Shown here: in pieces, positions 33,783 through 41,301 of the stretch
Layout: every line of letters starts with the position of its first letter
How positions within the stretch are numbered: the first letter of the stretch is position 1
Assembly (NCBI GenBank): GCA_023230525.1
Contig: JALNXE010000005.1
Span: 19,471-83,470, forward strand
DNA: 64,000 nucleotides
Origin: Desulfobulbaceae bacterium
Lineage (GTDB): Bacteria > Desulfobacterota > Desulfobulbia > Desulfobulbales > SURF-16
Direction of reading: 5' to 3'
Translations under genes and position numbers: made by a program
The notes under the pieces: model-generated
Databases searched by the model: none
What the model saw: the letters and a program-made list of their open reading frames with translations, nothing else
Told to the model about the DNA's origin: nothing

Positions 33783-35894
33783 CTAGCGTAACCCCACGGC
33801 GTCGCTCTCCGCATTGCCCGCCATACCCCAGAGCGCCGACTTGCGGCGGGAGGTGGTCCGCACCTTGACATCTTTGGAGTCACTTTGCCCTGCGGCATCC
33901 ACTGCCGTGACCCGCAGCACGGGTCCGGGCTCCGTTGAGGTGTAAAAGGAGGAGGGCATGGCAAAGGTGATAATGGAGCCCTGCTCATTGTTCTTTTTAA
34001 TCTGCACCGGCACCCCGGATATCTGCTCCCAGCGGAAGCTCAGCGTGCTTCTGGCCTCATCCCTGGTGGGGCTGGCATCAATGCGCACCGTTTCCCCGAC
34101 CATATAGGTGCCGGCCATTTCCCCGAGGCGTATTTCCGGCGCCAGATCGCCGCGCCTGACCAGCATGGTCACCTTGCCCAGCCCGGAACTCAGCCCCCCC
34201 TTTTTAAAACGGTAATGCAGAACATCCTTGCCGCTAAAGGCGGGATCAGGCCGGTAGACATACCTGCCGCCATCGACTTTACTCAGGCTGCCCTTCAGCC
34301 GGGAATCGTCAACCTCAACGGAGACCTTGGCGCTGTAAGGGCTGTGATTCGCCTCACGCCAGATACGAGCCCAGTCTATTATCACCTTAGCGGTGCTTGC
34401 CGTATCAAAGGTCTTGTTCTTGGCAAAGACCTTCGCCCTGGCCGCCTTGAAAGATTTTTTCGCCGCCTCTGCCCGCTGCTTTTCCTTTTCCACCGCCAGT
34501 TTGGCCAAATTCGGCCCGGTAATGACCACCTTGGCCAGAGCGCTGCTCTCTTTTCCATCACTGGCCTTGTACTCGAAGCGGTCCTCGCCCGGGAAATCAT
34601 TATTCGGCAGATAAACCAGCGCGGGGGCCTCGCCGGACAGCCGGCCATGCTGCGGCGGGGTGGCCACCTCATAGGTGACCGTGTCGCCGTCATCATCCTT
34701 GGCGCTGAGGGGCACTGCTACCTCCCCTCCGGTTTCCGGCATGGTAAACAGGCTGTCACCGACCACCGGCACATGATTGACAGCCGCCTGGGGTTGCGGC
34801 TCCTCCACCTTGGCCACCGGCTCGGCACTCTGCATGGGAATCGCCGGTTCCTTTTTTGGACCGGACCGCAAAAAATAAACCCCCGAAGCCACGACAAGGG
34901 CGAGACAAACGGCGATAACCGTGGCAACGGTCTTGTTGATCGACGCAGGCAGAAAGGGAAGAACACCGCCTGTTCCCTGGTCTTTGGCAGGTTTTTCATG
35001 GTTCATATTATCAATGTCACCGGCCACGGTTACTTCGCCGGAGGATGTCTTATTCGACTTGGCTGTATCGCCTACCTCCTGGAAATCATCATCTCCCTCC
35101 AGCACATCGGCGAGATCCATCTCCTCGGCCGGGAACGGCTCTTCCGCCTCATCATCGTCCAGCCCTGAAAAAAGCTGATCAATTTCATCCTGATCCACAT
35201 CCAGCCCTTGGCCACGACCAACCTCGCCGGCTGGACCGGCTGCCAGGAAGTCACTGGCCGCAAGCTCTTTTTCCTCTTTGTCAGCCCCGCGCAGCAGCGC
35301 ATCGATATTGTCCTGATCAAGCTCTCCCGAATCCCCGGCCTGGGGAGAATCGTCATCATCAGCCCCTAAAAGAAGATCAATATTGGCCTGGTCAAGTTCC
35401 CCGCTGCCGGTCTCCTCCTGCTGCCCAGGAGCGGCAGTCTGTTGGCCGGGGCGTTCCTCCAAACCGCCGAGCAGGGCATCAATATTGGCCTGGTCCAGCT
35501 CTACCGGGGCATTGTCACCCAGGGCTTCGGCAGATTTTGCTTCTCCGTCATCGTCATCCTCCCCGCTGCCGCCCAGCAGGGCATCAATGTTGGCCTGATC
35601 CAGTTCCACCGAGGTGTTGTCTGCCGCCTCCGCCGGTGCCGCCGCCTTTTGCTCCCCAACTTCCAGGTTGCCCCCCAGCAGGGCGTCTATATTGGCCTGG
35701 TCCAGATCCACCGAGGCGTTGTCGGCCGGCGGAGCTTCTGCCTTACCCGTCTCCGGTTCAGAGGCCCCGGACTCCACGCCACTCAGCAGGGCATCGATGT
35801 TCTCCTGGTCAAGTTCCCCGGAAAATTCGTCCGCATCATCCAGATCTTCGAGCCAGTCATCCAGATCAGAGGTTGTCTGTTTTTCGTCCGCCAT
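33783..35894 (-). CDS. Single-pass membrane protein with seven FliM N-terminus-like motifs and periplasmic Ig-like domains
   Basis: This is a 703-residue protein of unusual build. Residues 1-300 are very acidic and contain seven copies of a 13-residue motif, typically ELDQANIDALLGG. They start at residues 27, 63, 97, 132, 166, 191 and 232; the last reads DVDQDEIDQLFSG. This matches the LSQxEIDALL peptide at the N-terminus of FliM and FliY, where CheY-P binds. A single transmembrane segment follows at about 323-342 (ATVIAVCLALVVASGVYFL). The rest is periplasmic: a cadherin/Ig-like domain (about 370-455), a basic helical linker, a second similar domain, and a PKD/Ig-like C-terminal domain. It lies with FlgO-type genes. 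Function is inferred as a signalling scaffold. Confidence 0.75.
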   Translation of the reverse strand: MADEKQTTSDLDDWLEDLDDADEFSGELDQENIDALLSGVESGASEPETGKAEAPPADNASVDLDQANIDALLGGNLEVGEQKAAAPAEAADNTSVELDQANIDALLGGSGEDDDDGEAKSAEALGDNAPVELDQANIDALLGGLEERPGQQTAAPGQQEETGSGELDQANIDLLLGADDDDSPQAGDSGELDQDNIDALLRGADKEEKELAASDFLAAGPAGEVGRGQGLDVDQDEIDQLFSGLDDDEAEEPFPAEEMDLADVLEGDDDFQEVGDTAKSNKTSSGEVTVAGDIDNMNHEKPAKDQGTGGVLPFLPASINKTVATVIAVCLALVVASGVYFLRSGPKKEPAIPMQSAEPVAKVEEPQPQAAVNHVPVVGDSLFTMPETGGEVAVPLSAKDDDGDTVTYEVATPPQHGRLSGEAPALVYLPNNDFPGEDRFEYKASDGKESSALAKVVITGPNLAKLAVEKEKQRAEAAKKSFKAARAKVFAKNKTFDTASTAKVIIDWARIWREANHSPYSAKVSVEVDDSRLKGSLSKVDGGRYVYRPDPAFSGKDVLHYRFKKGGLSSGLGKVTMLVRRGDLAPEIRLGEMAGTYMVGETVRIDASPTRDEARSTLSFRWEQISGVPVQIKKNNEQGSIITFAMPSSFYTSTEPGPVLRVTAVDAAGQSDSKDVKVRTTSRRKSALWGMAGNAESDAVGLR
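35163..35816 (-). repeat. Seven-copy coding repeat (FliM-like switch-peptide motif)
   Basis: Seven in-frame copies encode [E/D][L/V]DQxxIDxL[L/F]xG, separated by 12-28 variable acidic, alanine- and proline-rich residues. Start-to-start spacing is 36, 34, 35, 34, 25 and 41 residues. The motif is kept while the linkers differ, so selection acts on the motif rather than on a recent DNA duplication. Confidence 0.85.
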
Positions 35895-35908
35895 GGCCTG
35901 ACCCTTTG

Positions 35909-36451
35909 TCAGTTATTCTTGTAACTTTCCACGTAGGAATGTAAAAACCGGTAGATAGGTTCAGACATCTCCACACTCACCACATGGGACCGCCCCTCAC
36001 CGACAAAATTTCTGCCGCTGATACGAACCCGCAGGTAACCATCCACCTCCTCAATGACACCTTCCATCGTCTGGGGAAAATTATCTGCTGCCAGGTAATT
36101 TGCAGCCGGAGCACTGTTGATCATGGCGGCCATCTGATCCGCCAGGGTGATGCCGAGCATGGTCATTTTATGGACCTGATAATCGCCGACCACGGCAAAC
36201 GGGGACACCTCCACCGCTTGCGGCCCATAAAAGCCCTGGAAGACCCCGCTGGCATCATCACAGATCAGGGTGACCAGCTCGGCCAGATTGGAATATCGCT
36301 GGTAGCTGATCTGCTTGGGGTACTCGTCTGCGGTAATCATTTCCCCCCCGGCTTCATCCATGGCCCACAGGGGTGGGGCAAGGGCGGCGGCCAGCAAAGG
36401 CAGGGCCAAGGCCGCCCCGCATCCCAACAGCATTTTGTGCAATGTCTTCAC
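35909..36451 (-). CDS. Secreted protein of the FlgO-like locus, function unknown
   Basis: This 180-residue protein has a signal peptide (MLLGCGAALALPLLAAALAP, cleavage likely after PPLWA). The mature part has patterns such as ISYQRYSNLAELVTLICDDA and a C-terminal half with VDGYLRVRISGRNFVGEG. I do not recognise the family; a flagellar-envelope role is only suggested by position. GGGAGG abuts ATG 36460 but is 9 bases from GTG 36451, so the GTG is chosen. It lies 14 bases upstream of the FliM-motif protein gene and 26 bases downstream of a FlgO gene. Confidence 0.7.
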   Translation of the reverse strand: MKTLHKMLLGCGAALALPLLAAALAPPLWAMDEAGGEMITADEYPKQISYQRYSNLAELVTLICDDASGVFQGFYGPQAVEVSPFAVVGDYQVHKMTMLGITLADQMAAMINSAPAANYLAADNFPQTMEGVIEEVDGYLRVRISGRNFVGEGRSHVVSVEMSEPIYRFLHSYVESYKNN

Positions 36452-36477
36452 GTTGATCATCCTCCCGTGTCCGGCGA

Positions 36478-37230
36478 TTAATTATTCATTCCCCGGACAG
36501 TAATGGTCGACGGCTGCTCACCTCCCTGAAAAAAGGCAAGCAGATCCCGGGTGAAAGGCATGGTGTAGCGCCAGGATGATTTTACCAGCCCGTCCTGCAG
36601 GCTCACCAGTCTTCCCTGGACGATCAGGGTTTTCCGGGTATTGCTGAAGGTCGACACCACGACATAATCGAGCTCAGGGGCAATATTGGCCAGTTCACCG
36701 ACATTCTGGGTCAGGATGAACTCGCCGGTCTGGGCAATAATATTGATCTCCTTGCCCAGCCGCAGTTCGGTTACCTTCAGCCCCCGGTCAGCCAGGTCGG
36801 TCAGCAGATACTCGGCCATGACCCGGCCGAACTCCGTATCGCGTTTGAGATCGGACAAAGGTACCGCGGCAACCACGGCAACCCGGGCGGAATAGTTCTT
36901 TTCGCCATCCTCCTTCAGTTCGTAAAAGACCTTGCCGGCCACCTCCTTGGAAATATCAGAGAGCTGGCTTTCCGTTGCCTGGGAACGGGAACTTTCCGGC
37001 ATGTATTGATAAATCCGGTATCGGTGGGCGATGGGGGCGGGCATCAGCCCGTTTTGCTCCATGCCCTCGGTGCCCTTCTTCTCCTCAACCTTGAGATAGG
37101 CATTGGGGGATGAAGCCCCGCTCTCGTTAATCACCGGTTGACTTTCCGGTGCCGGGGCCTTGGCGCAGGCAAAGTTAAAAAGCGCCAGCAGAGCCGCGCA
37201 GACCGCCACCTTGATCATTGTTATCTTCAT
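36478..37230 (-). CDS. FlgO-domain outer-membrane lipoprotein
   Basis: This 250-residue lipoprotein has the leader MIKVAVCAALLALFNFAC. The C-terminal part matches the FlgO family: FGRVMAEYLLTDLADRGLKV, then TELRLG, TGEFILTQNVGELANI, DYVVVSTFSNTRKTLIVQGR and LVSLQDG. In Vibrio, FlgO is an outer-membrane protein needed for flagellum stability and motility. No flagellar structural gene is in the window, so it may serve another envelope machine. It forms an apparent operon with the neighbours at 35909 and 33783. Confidence 0.8.
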   Translation of the reverse strand: MKITMIKVAVCAALLALFNFACAKAPAPESQPVINESGASSPNAYLKVEEKKGTEGMEQNGLMPAPIAHRYRIYQYMPESSRSQATESQLSDISKEVAGKVFYELKEDGEKNYSARVAVVAAVPLSDLKRDTEFGRVMAEYLLTDLADRGLKVTELRLGKEINIIAQTGEFILTQNVGELANIAPELDYVVVSTFSNTRKTLIVQGRLVSLQDGLVKSSWRYTMPFTRDLLAFFQGGEQPSTITVRGMNN

Positions 37231-37287
37231 CGCTTCACCCCTTTGTCTAAAAGCAAACCGTACATTTTAAGTACATAGGTTTTCCCC

Positions 37288-37956
37288 TTACATTTCAAGT
37301 TCTTTCATGTAAATCACCCCTGCCGAGTGCTTCTGGGCGGCGGCGGAATCCTGCAGCATCCAGTCGCCCAGCGCATTGCGCGGAAAAATAACCGTGGTGC
37401 CGGACAAGAGTTCGCCCCCCCGGTTGTCGACAATGCTGGCATTGACGATAATTTCCTTATCCCCCACCAGATAGGTGCCGGTAAGCATGGCCCGGGCCTC
37501 ATGGGCAGAAGGGATCTCGTCCGGGTTGCGGGACAGGCCGAATTCGCCTCTTTTTTCCTGCACCACCACCCCGAGACTCTTGCGCATGTCAATGACCCGA
37601 AAGGCATAACGCTGCATTTCGTTCATCAGCTGCCCGGCCACATAGCGGCCGAAGGACGAGGTTCTGTAGAGATTATTGATATCGACAAAGGTAGTGACCA
37701 CCAGTCCGTCAGCCAGGGTGCCGTTCACCGGATCAGGATCGGCCAGCAGGACGACCAGGTCATCCGCCAGGGCCTGAATCTTCCGCACCAGCTCGTCCGC
37801 CTCGTTTTGGGCGGCATCCGGCGCGGCGCGGAATCTTTCCGGCTCAAGGTAGGTGGGAGTCATCCCCGCCTCATTGGACTGAAATGATTGTGCCGGCCCG
37901 CAAAAAACAGCCAGGGAAAAAACCGACAACAGCAGCAGTGATTTTATCTGAGACAT
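37288..37956 (-). CDS. FlgO-domain secreted protein (second paralogue)
   Basis: This protein of about 222 residues has the signal MSQIKSLLLLSVFSLAVFCG. The FlgO-type domain runs from VVTTFVDINNLYRTSSFGRY through VIDMRK, KRGEFGLSRNPDEI and MLTGTYLVGDKEIIVNAS. It is divergent from the neighbouring FlgO protein, so they are old paralogues. AAGG precedes ATG 37956 by 9 bases, and ATG 37965 and longer frames are possible. It is the first gene of a four-gene minus-strand locus and is divergent from an EAL-domain gene. Confidence 0.8.
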   Translation of the reverse strand: MSQIKSLLLLSVFSLAVFCGPAQSFQSNEAGMTPTYLEPERFRAAPDAAQNEADELVRKIQALADDLVVLLADPDPVNGTLADGLVVTTFVDINNLYRTSSFGRYVAGQLMNEMQRYAFRVIDMRKSLGVVVQEKRGEFGLSRNPDEIPSAHEARAMLTGTYLVGDKEIIVNASIVDNRGGELLSGTTVIFPRNALGDWMLQDSAAAQKHSAGVIYMKELEM

Positions 37957-38183
37957 ATGTTTCATCCTTATCAATGTGGTCCGGGCTGCGGGAACAGTAA
38001 ACACAGTAAACACGCGCATGCCCGCTCTATGGACAATCAGCATCTGATAATCCATCCTGGACGGTTTCTTTCTTTTCCTGTAAAATCTAACATCGGTATA
38101 AACAGTCAGTACCTTTAATAAAAAATGAACTGGGCATCATCCTTTTACGATATCAGCCAAGGTGCCTAAAACAGGAATGCAGC

Positions 38184-39863
38184 ATGCCGCCGGCAACCCT
38201 CCCCCTTCACTCCTTTATTGAAAACTGGCGGAAACCGGCGGGACTCAGGGCTGCTGCCGTGATTTTCACCATCGAGATTCTCCTGGCGGCTGTCACCGCC
38301 ATCGTTTATTACACCGGCGGCACCAGTTTTTCCTGGCTTCATCTGATGTATGTTCCCATCATCATAGCCGCCGCCGTGTTCAGAATCAGCGGCGGCGTGA
38401 CTGCCGCCCTTGCCGCCGGTCTGCTGATTGGACCATGGATGCCCCTTTATGTGCCCGAGGGCATTCCCCAGGAAACGGCAAACTGGCTGTTCCGCATCTT
38501 TTTCTTTTTGATTGCCGCCATCCTTACCGGACTGTTCTCAAAATGGTTCAACGACCAGATAGACCGGGCCCAGCAGCAGTCGCTGCATGACCCGCTGACC
38601 GGCCTCCCCAATTATCTGTCCCTGCAGAATTTTCTGCAGCAGGTGCTGGAGCGGCCCGGGAACGGCAGGCCCCCCTTGGCCGTGGCCGTCATCATCATCA
38701 GCAACCTGCAACAGATCGTTGACACCCTGAGTTACCGCTCAGCCAATGTTCTCGCCCTGCAGATCGCCGACCGGCTCCGCCACGCCTCCCTGCCCCAGGC
38801 AACATTCTATAAACTGCAGAACAATATTCTGGCCATTGCCGCCCACGATGCTGAACCGCATCATTTTATCAAACTATGCCGCCAGGTTACCCAGAACCTG
38901 AAAGAACCTTTTTACTTTGAGGAAATTCCGGTCATTATCAACATGCACGTGGGTGTGGTGAGCAATGAAGAAAAAAGGGAAAGCCCGGATGAAATGATTC
39001 AAAAGGCCAGCGTTGCCGCCCACTTTGCCGAGGAACAGAACCTGCTCTACTCGGCCTATAATAAAAATTTTGACAACAGCAGCGTGAAACGGCTGTCGCT
39101 GCTGGGCACCATGAAGGAAGCCCTGCTGGCGGATGAGCTTATCCTCTTTCTGCAGCCCAAGGTTGCCATTGCCACGGGGACAATCGTCGGCGCCGAGGCC
39201 CTGATCCGCTGGCAGCATCCGCGGCACGGTTTGCTTTCTCCCGAAATGTTTGTGCCTGAAGCGGAAAAAACCTGGCTCATCCATCCCCTTGCCCTGTTTG
39301 CCGTAAAAGCCGGCCTCAGGCAACTGCAGCACTGGCAGGATGCCGGCCATGATCTGACCCTGTCCATCAACCTCACCTCCCATAATATCCAGGATCGCAG
39401 CCTCATCGCGGAACTGATCGAATTAGTCAAGCATTTCAACATCAATGCCGCCAACCTGGAAATCGAGATTACCGAGCGATCCCTGATTACGGACATGAAA
39501 ACAGCGGCAGAGGTGCTCACCTCCCTGAAAAACATCGGCATCAAAATCTCCATTGACGATTTCGGCAGCGGCTACTCCGCCTCAAGCTATCTGCAGACCC
39601 TGCCTATCGATACCGTCAAGATCGACCAGAGCCTGATCGGCAATCTCTTTTCCTCCTCCCTCAACACCTCTCTGGTGAAACACATCCTGGCAGCGGCCCG
39701 TGATCTTAACCTGACCACGGTGGCCGAAGGAGTGGAGTCACGAGAGCTTTTTAATATTCTCGGGGAAATGGGCTGCGATCAGGCCCAAGGTTACTATATC
39801 AGCAAACCTCTGGCGGAAAATGAATTCACCACCTGGCTGAGCACTTCCCCTTGGCACTTGTGA
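38184..39863 (+). CDS. Membrane c-di-GMP phosphodiesterase (degenerate GGDEF plus EAL)
   Basis: This 559-residue protein has an N-terminal membrane region of about four helices (residues about 20-125). A GGDEF-type domain follows (HDPLTGLPNYLSLQNFL), in which the active-site loop has become KLQNNILA, so no cyclase activity is expected. The EAL domain looks complete: GAEALIRWQHP, EIEITERS, IDDFGSGYSASSYL, VKIDQSLI and VAEGVES. Hydrolysis of c-di-GMP is predicted. It is divergent from the FlgO/FliM-motif locus across about 230 bases. Confidence 0.88.
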   Translation: MPPATLPLHSFIENWRKPAGLRAAAVIFTIEILLAAVTAIVYYTGGTSFSWLHLMYVPIIIAAAVFRISGGVTAALAAGLLIGPWMPLYVPEGIPQETANWLFRIFFFLIAAILTGLFSKWFNDQIDRAQQQSLHDPLTGLPNYLSLQNFLQQVLERPGNGRPPLAVAVIIISNLQQIVDTLSYRSANVLALQIADRLRHASLPQATFYKLQNNILAIAAHDAEPHHFIKLCRQVTQNLKEPFYFEEIPVIINMHVGVVSNEEKRESPDEMIQKASVAAHFAEEQNLLYSAYNKNFDNSSVKRLSLLGTMKEALLADELILFLQPKVAIATGTIVGAEALIRWQHPRHGLLSPEMFVPEAEKTWLIHPLALFAVKAGLRQLQHWQDAGHDLTLSINLTSHNIQDRSLIAELIELVKHFNINAANLEIEITERSLITDMKTAAEVLTSLKNIGIKISIDDFGSGYSASSYLQTLPIDTVKIDQSLIGNLFSSSLNTSLVKHILAAARDLNLTTVAEGVESRELFNILGEMGCDQAQGYYISKPLAENEFTTWLSTSPWHL

Positions 39864-39973
39864 AAATTAGCCCTGGCCTGGACTGAGATTCCATGCTATA
39901 CAACAGCCCACCGGACAGACAGGCCAGTTCGCAGCGGTTGCCTGCCATAACTTTTAACGCCAATGAATGACCG

Positions 39974-40474
39974 ATGAGCAGCAAGGAAATGTTTCTGGAG
40001 GATGAGGTTTTCATTATTGAGGATGCCGGCGGCGAGATGCCGGAAGTGGCGATGCACGGCTCTCTGTATTTTCTGTGCAGCGACCCGGAGGGACCGGGCC
40101 TCTCCCTGGAAAAACAGGATCACCTCCCCCTGAAAAAGGCGGTGATCAACCGTTATCAAACCATTATTCTCCGGGACCTGCAGCCGGAGAACAGAAAAAA
40201 AAGCATCTATCGCGGGCTGCAGAGAAGCGCCATCAACTGGCGGCGCCTGAAGCTTTTTGCCGAGGCGCAAAATCTGGATACCGGCCATGTGCGCCAAAAG
40301 GTTGCCGCAGCCCTGGTCTCTTTCCTGGAGCAGGAGATCTGCTTCGTCAGGCTTGGTGAGAGATCCTGCATCAACTGCAGCCGGCAGACCCTCTGTGAGT
40401 TTGCCGGAGAACTGGGCCTCTGCAGCGAAGACCTGGCCGCGGGCTGGCAGGATCTCTGCTGTGGGCAGGAGTGA
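39974..40474 (+). CDS. Hypothetical protein with cysteine-rich C-terminus
   Basis: This 166-residue cytoplasmic protein is not recognised. The N-terminal half has the pattern LYFLCSDPEGPGLSLEKQD. The middle is basic (RGLQRSAINWRRLKLFAEAQ). The C-terminal 50 residues have seven cysteines, including CINCSRQTLCEF and a terminal CCGQE, suggesting a metal site. It follows the EAL gene by 110 bases on the same strand. The ribosome site is weak. Confidence 0.6.
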   Translation: MSSKEMFLEDEVFIIEDAGGEMPEVAMHGSLYFLCSDPEGPGLSLEKQDHLPLKKAVINRYQTIILRDLQPENRKKSIYRGLQRSAINWRRLKLFAEAQNLDTGHVRQKVAAALVSFLEQEICFVRLGERSCINCSRQTLCEFAGELGLCSEDLAAGWQDLCCGQE

Positions 40475-40531
40475 GGAGACGATAATCTTTGCAAAAGCCG
40501 TTCCGGAGAGGCTGGAGCAATTTTCCAAAAA

Positions 40532-40553
40532 AAAAGCCGGGGCAATGCCCGGC
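40532..40553 (-). terminator. Intrinsic terminator of the VPLP-CTERM gene
   Basis: GCCGGG and CCCGGC (40536-40541 and 40548-40553) form a stem. On the minus strand it is followed by about nine T. It lies 31 bases after the stop of the gene at 40584. Confidence 0.85.
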
Positions 40554-40583
40554 CTTTCGCAAACTTCTCTGCTGATTTCGCGG

Positions 40584-41126
40584 TTAGTTCTTTTTGCGGT
40601 AAGCAATCAAGCCAGCCAGACTGGAACCCAGGAGCCAGACCGCTCCGGGCAGGGGGACCTCGCTGGTATCCACGGTCAGCACCGCTTTGTCATAATTGAA
40701 ATTATCCACGTCAAAGGGCAGAGTAAATCCCAAATCAGAATCAACGTTGAGGTTGAAAAACCCGTTATCTGTCAGGGCATCCGTAATAATGTTCGCATTG
40801 ATATAGGTGGCCACATGGTTACCCTCACCCCACAGGGAGATGCCGAGGAACTGCCCATCAACCTCATCGAGGTTGGCATGCATCATGGATAACACGCTAG
40901 GGTTCGAATCATTGAGATAGATGGCAAGAGTTGCGCCGGTGATGGTGGAGAGATCAAGGATGCTGCCGGTGACATCAAACTCATGCTCGACAGAGGAGAC
41001 GCCAGCAGCCCCCATGAGGATATCTGCCGGATCATAGCTGAAATTATATGTAGCAGCCTGTGAAGAGGCGGCATACCCGAATGAAATCCCCGCGGCCAGC
41101 AAACCAACCAGTAACCTGCGCATCAT
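40584..41126 (-). CDS. VPLP-type PEP-CTERM (exosortase-sorted) secreted protein
   Basis: This 180-residue exported protein has a signal peptide (LLVGLLAAGISFGYAASSQA) and a C-terminal sorting signal: VPLPGAVWLLGSSLAGLIAY then RKKN. This is the short motif, hydrophobic helix and basic tail recognised by exosortase in PEP-CTERM systems, in the VPLPA variant. The mature part is beta-rich and low in lysine, typical of extracellular matrix-type proteins. No exosortase is in the window. A single-gene unit with its own terminator, and the AT-rich stretch upstream probably holds the promoter. Confidence 0.87.
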   Translation of the reverse strand: MMRRLLVGLLAAGISFGYAASSQAATYNFSYDPADILMGAAGVSSVEHEFDVTGSILDLSTITGATLAIYLNDSNPSVLSMMHANLDEVDGQFLGISLWGEGNHVATYINANIITDALTDNGFFNLNVDSDLGFTLPFDVDNFNYDKAVLTVDTSEVPLPGAVWLLGSSLAGLIAYRKKN

Positions 41127-41301
41127 AAATATCCCTCATTTTGCTTGTTAGTTATTCAATCAACTTACTTGTCAGTATTTTTTAGCCATAACACACTTTT
41201 TGATCCGATGCACTGATAAATAAATTATGCAAAAAAATTTCCCGCAATATTTGCGAGCATTAGGAAGCCTGAGGGATGAATAGGGTTAAAGGGAATGACC
41301 G

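Noticed and set aside
33783..35894. The seven-fold repeat as a recent DNA tandem duplication or CRISPR-like array
   Set aside because: Only the 13-residue motif is conserved; linkers differ in length and sequence, and the repeats are coding and in frame.
40911..40920. GGTTCGAATC, like a tRNA T-loop
   Set aside because: It lies inside the VPLP-CTERM gene and no acceptor or anticodon stem can be formed around it.
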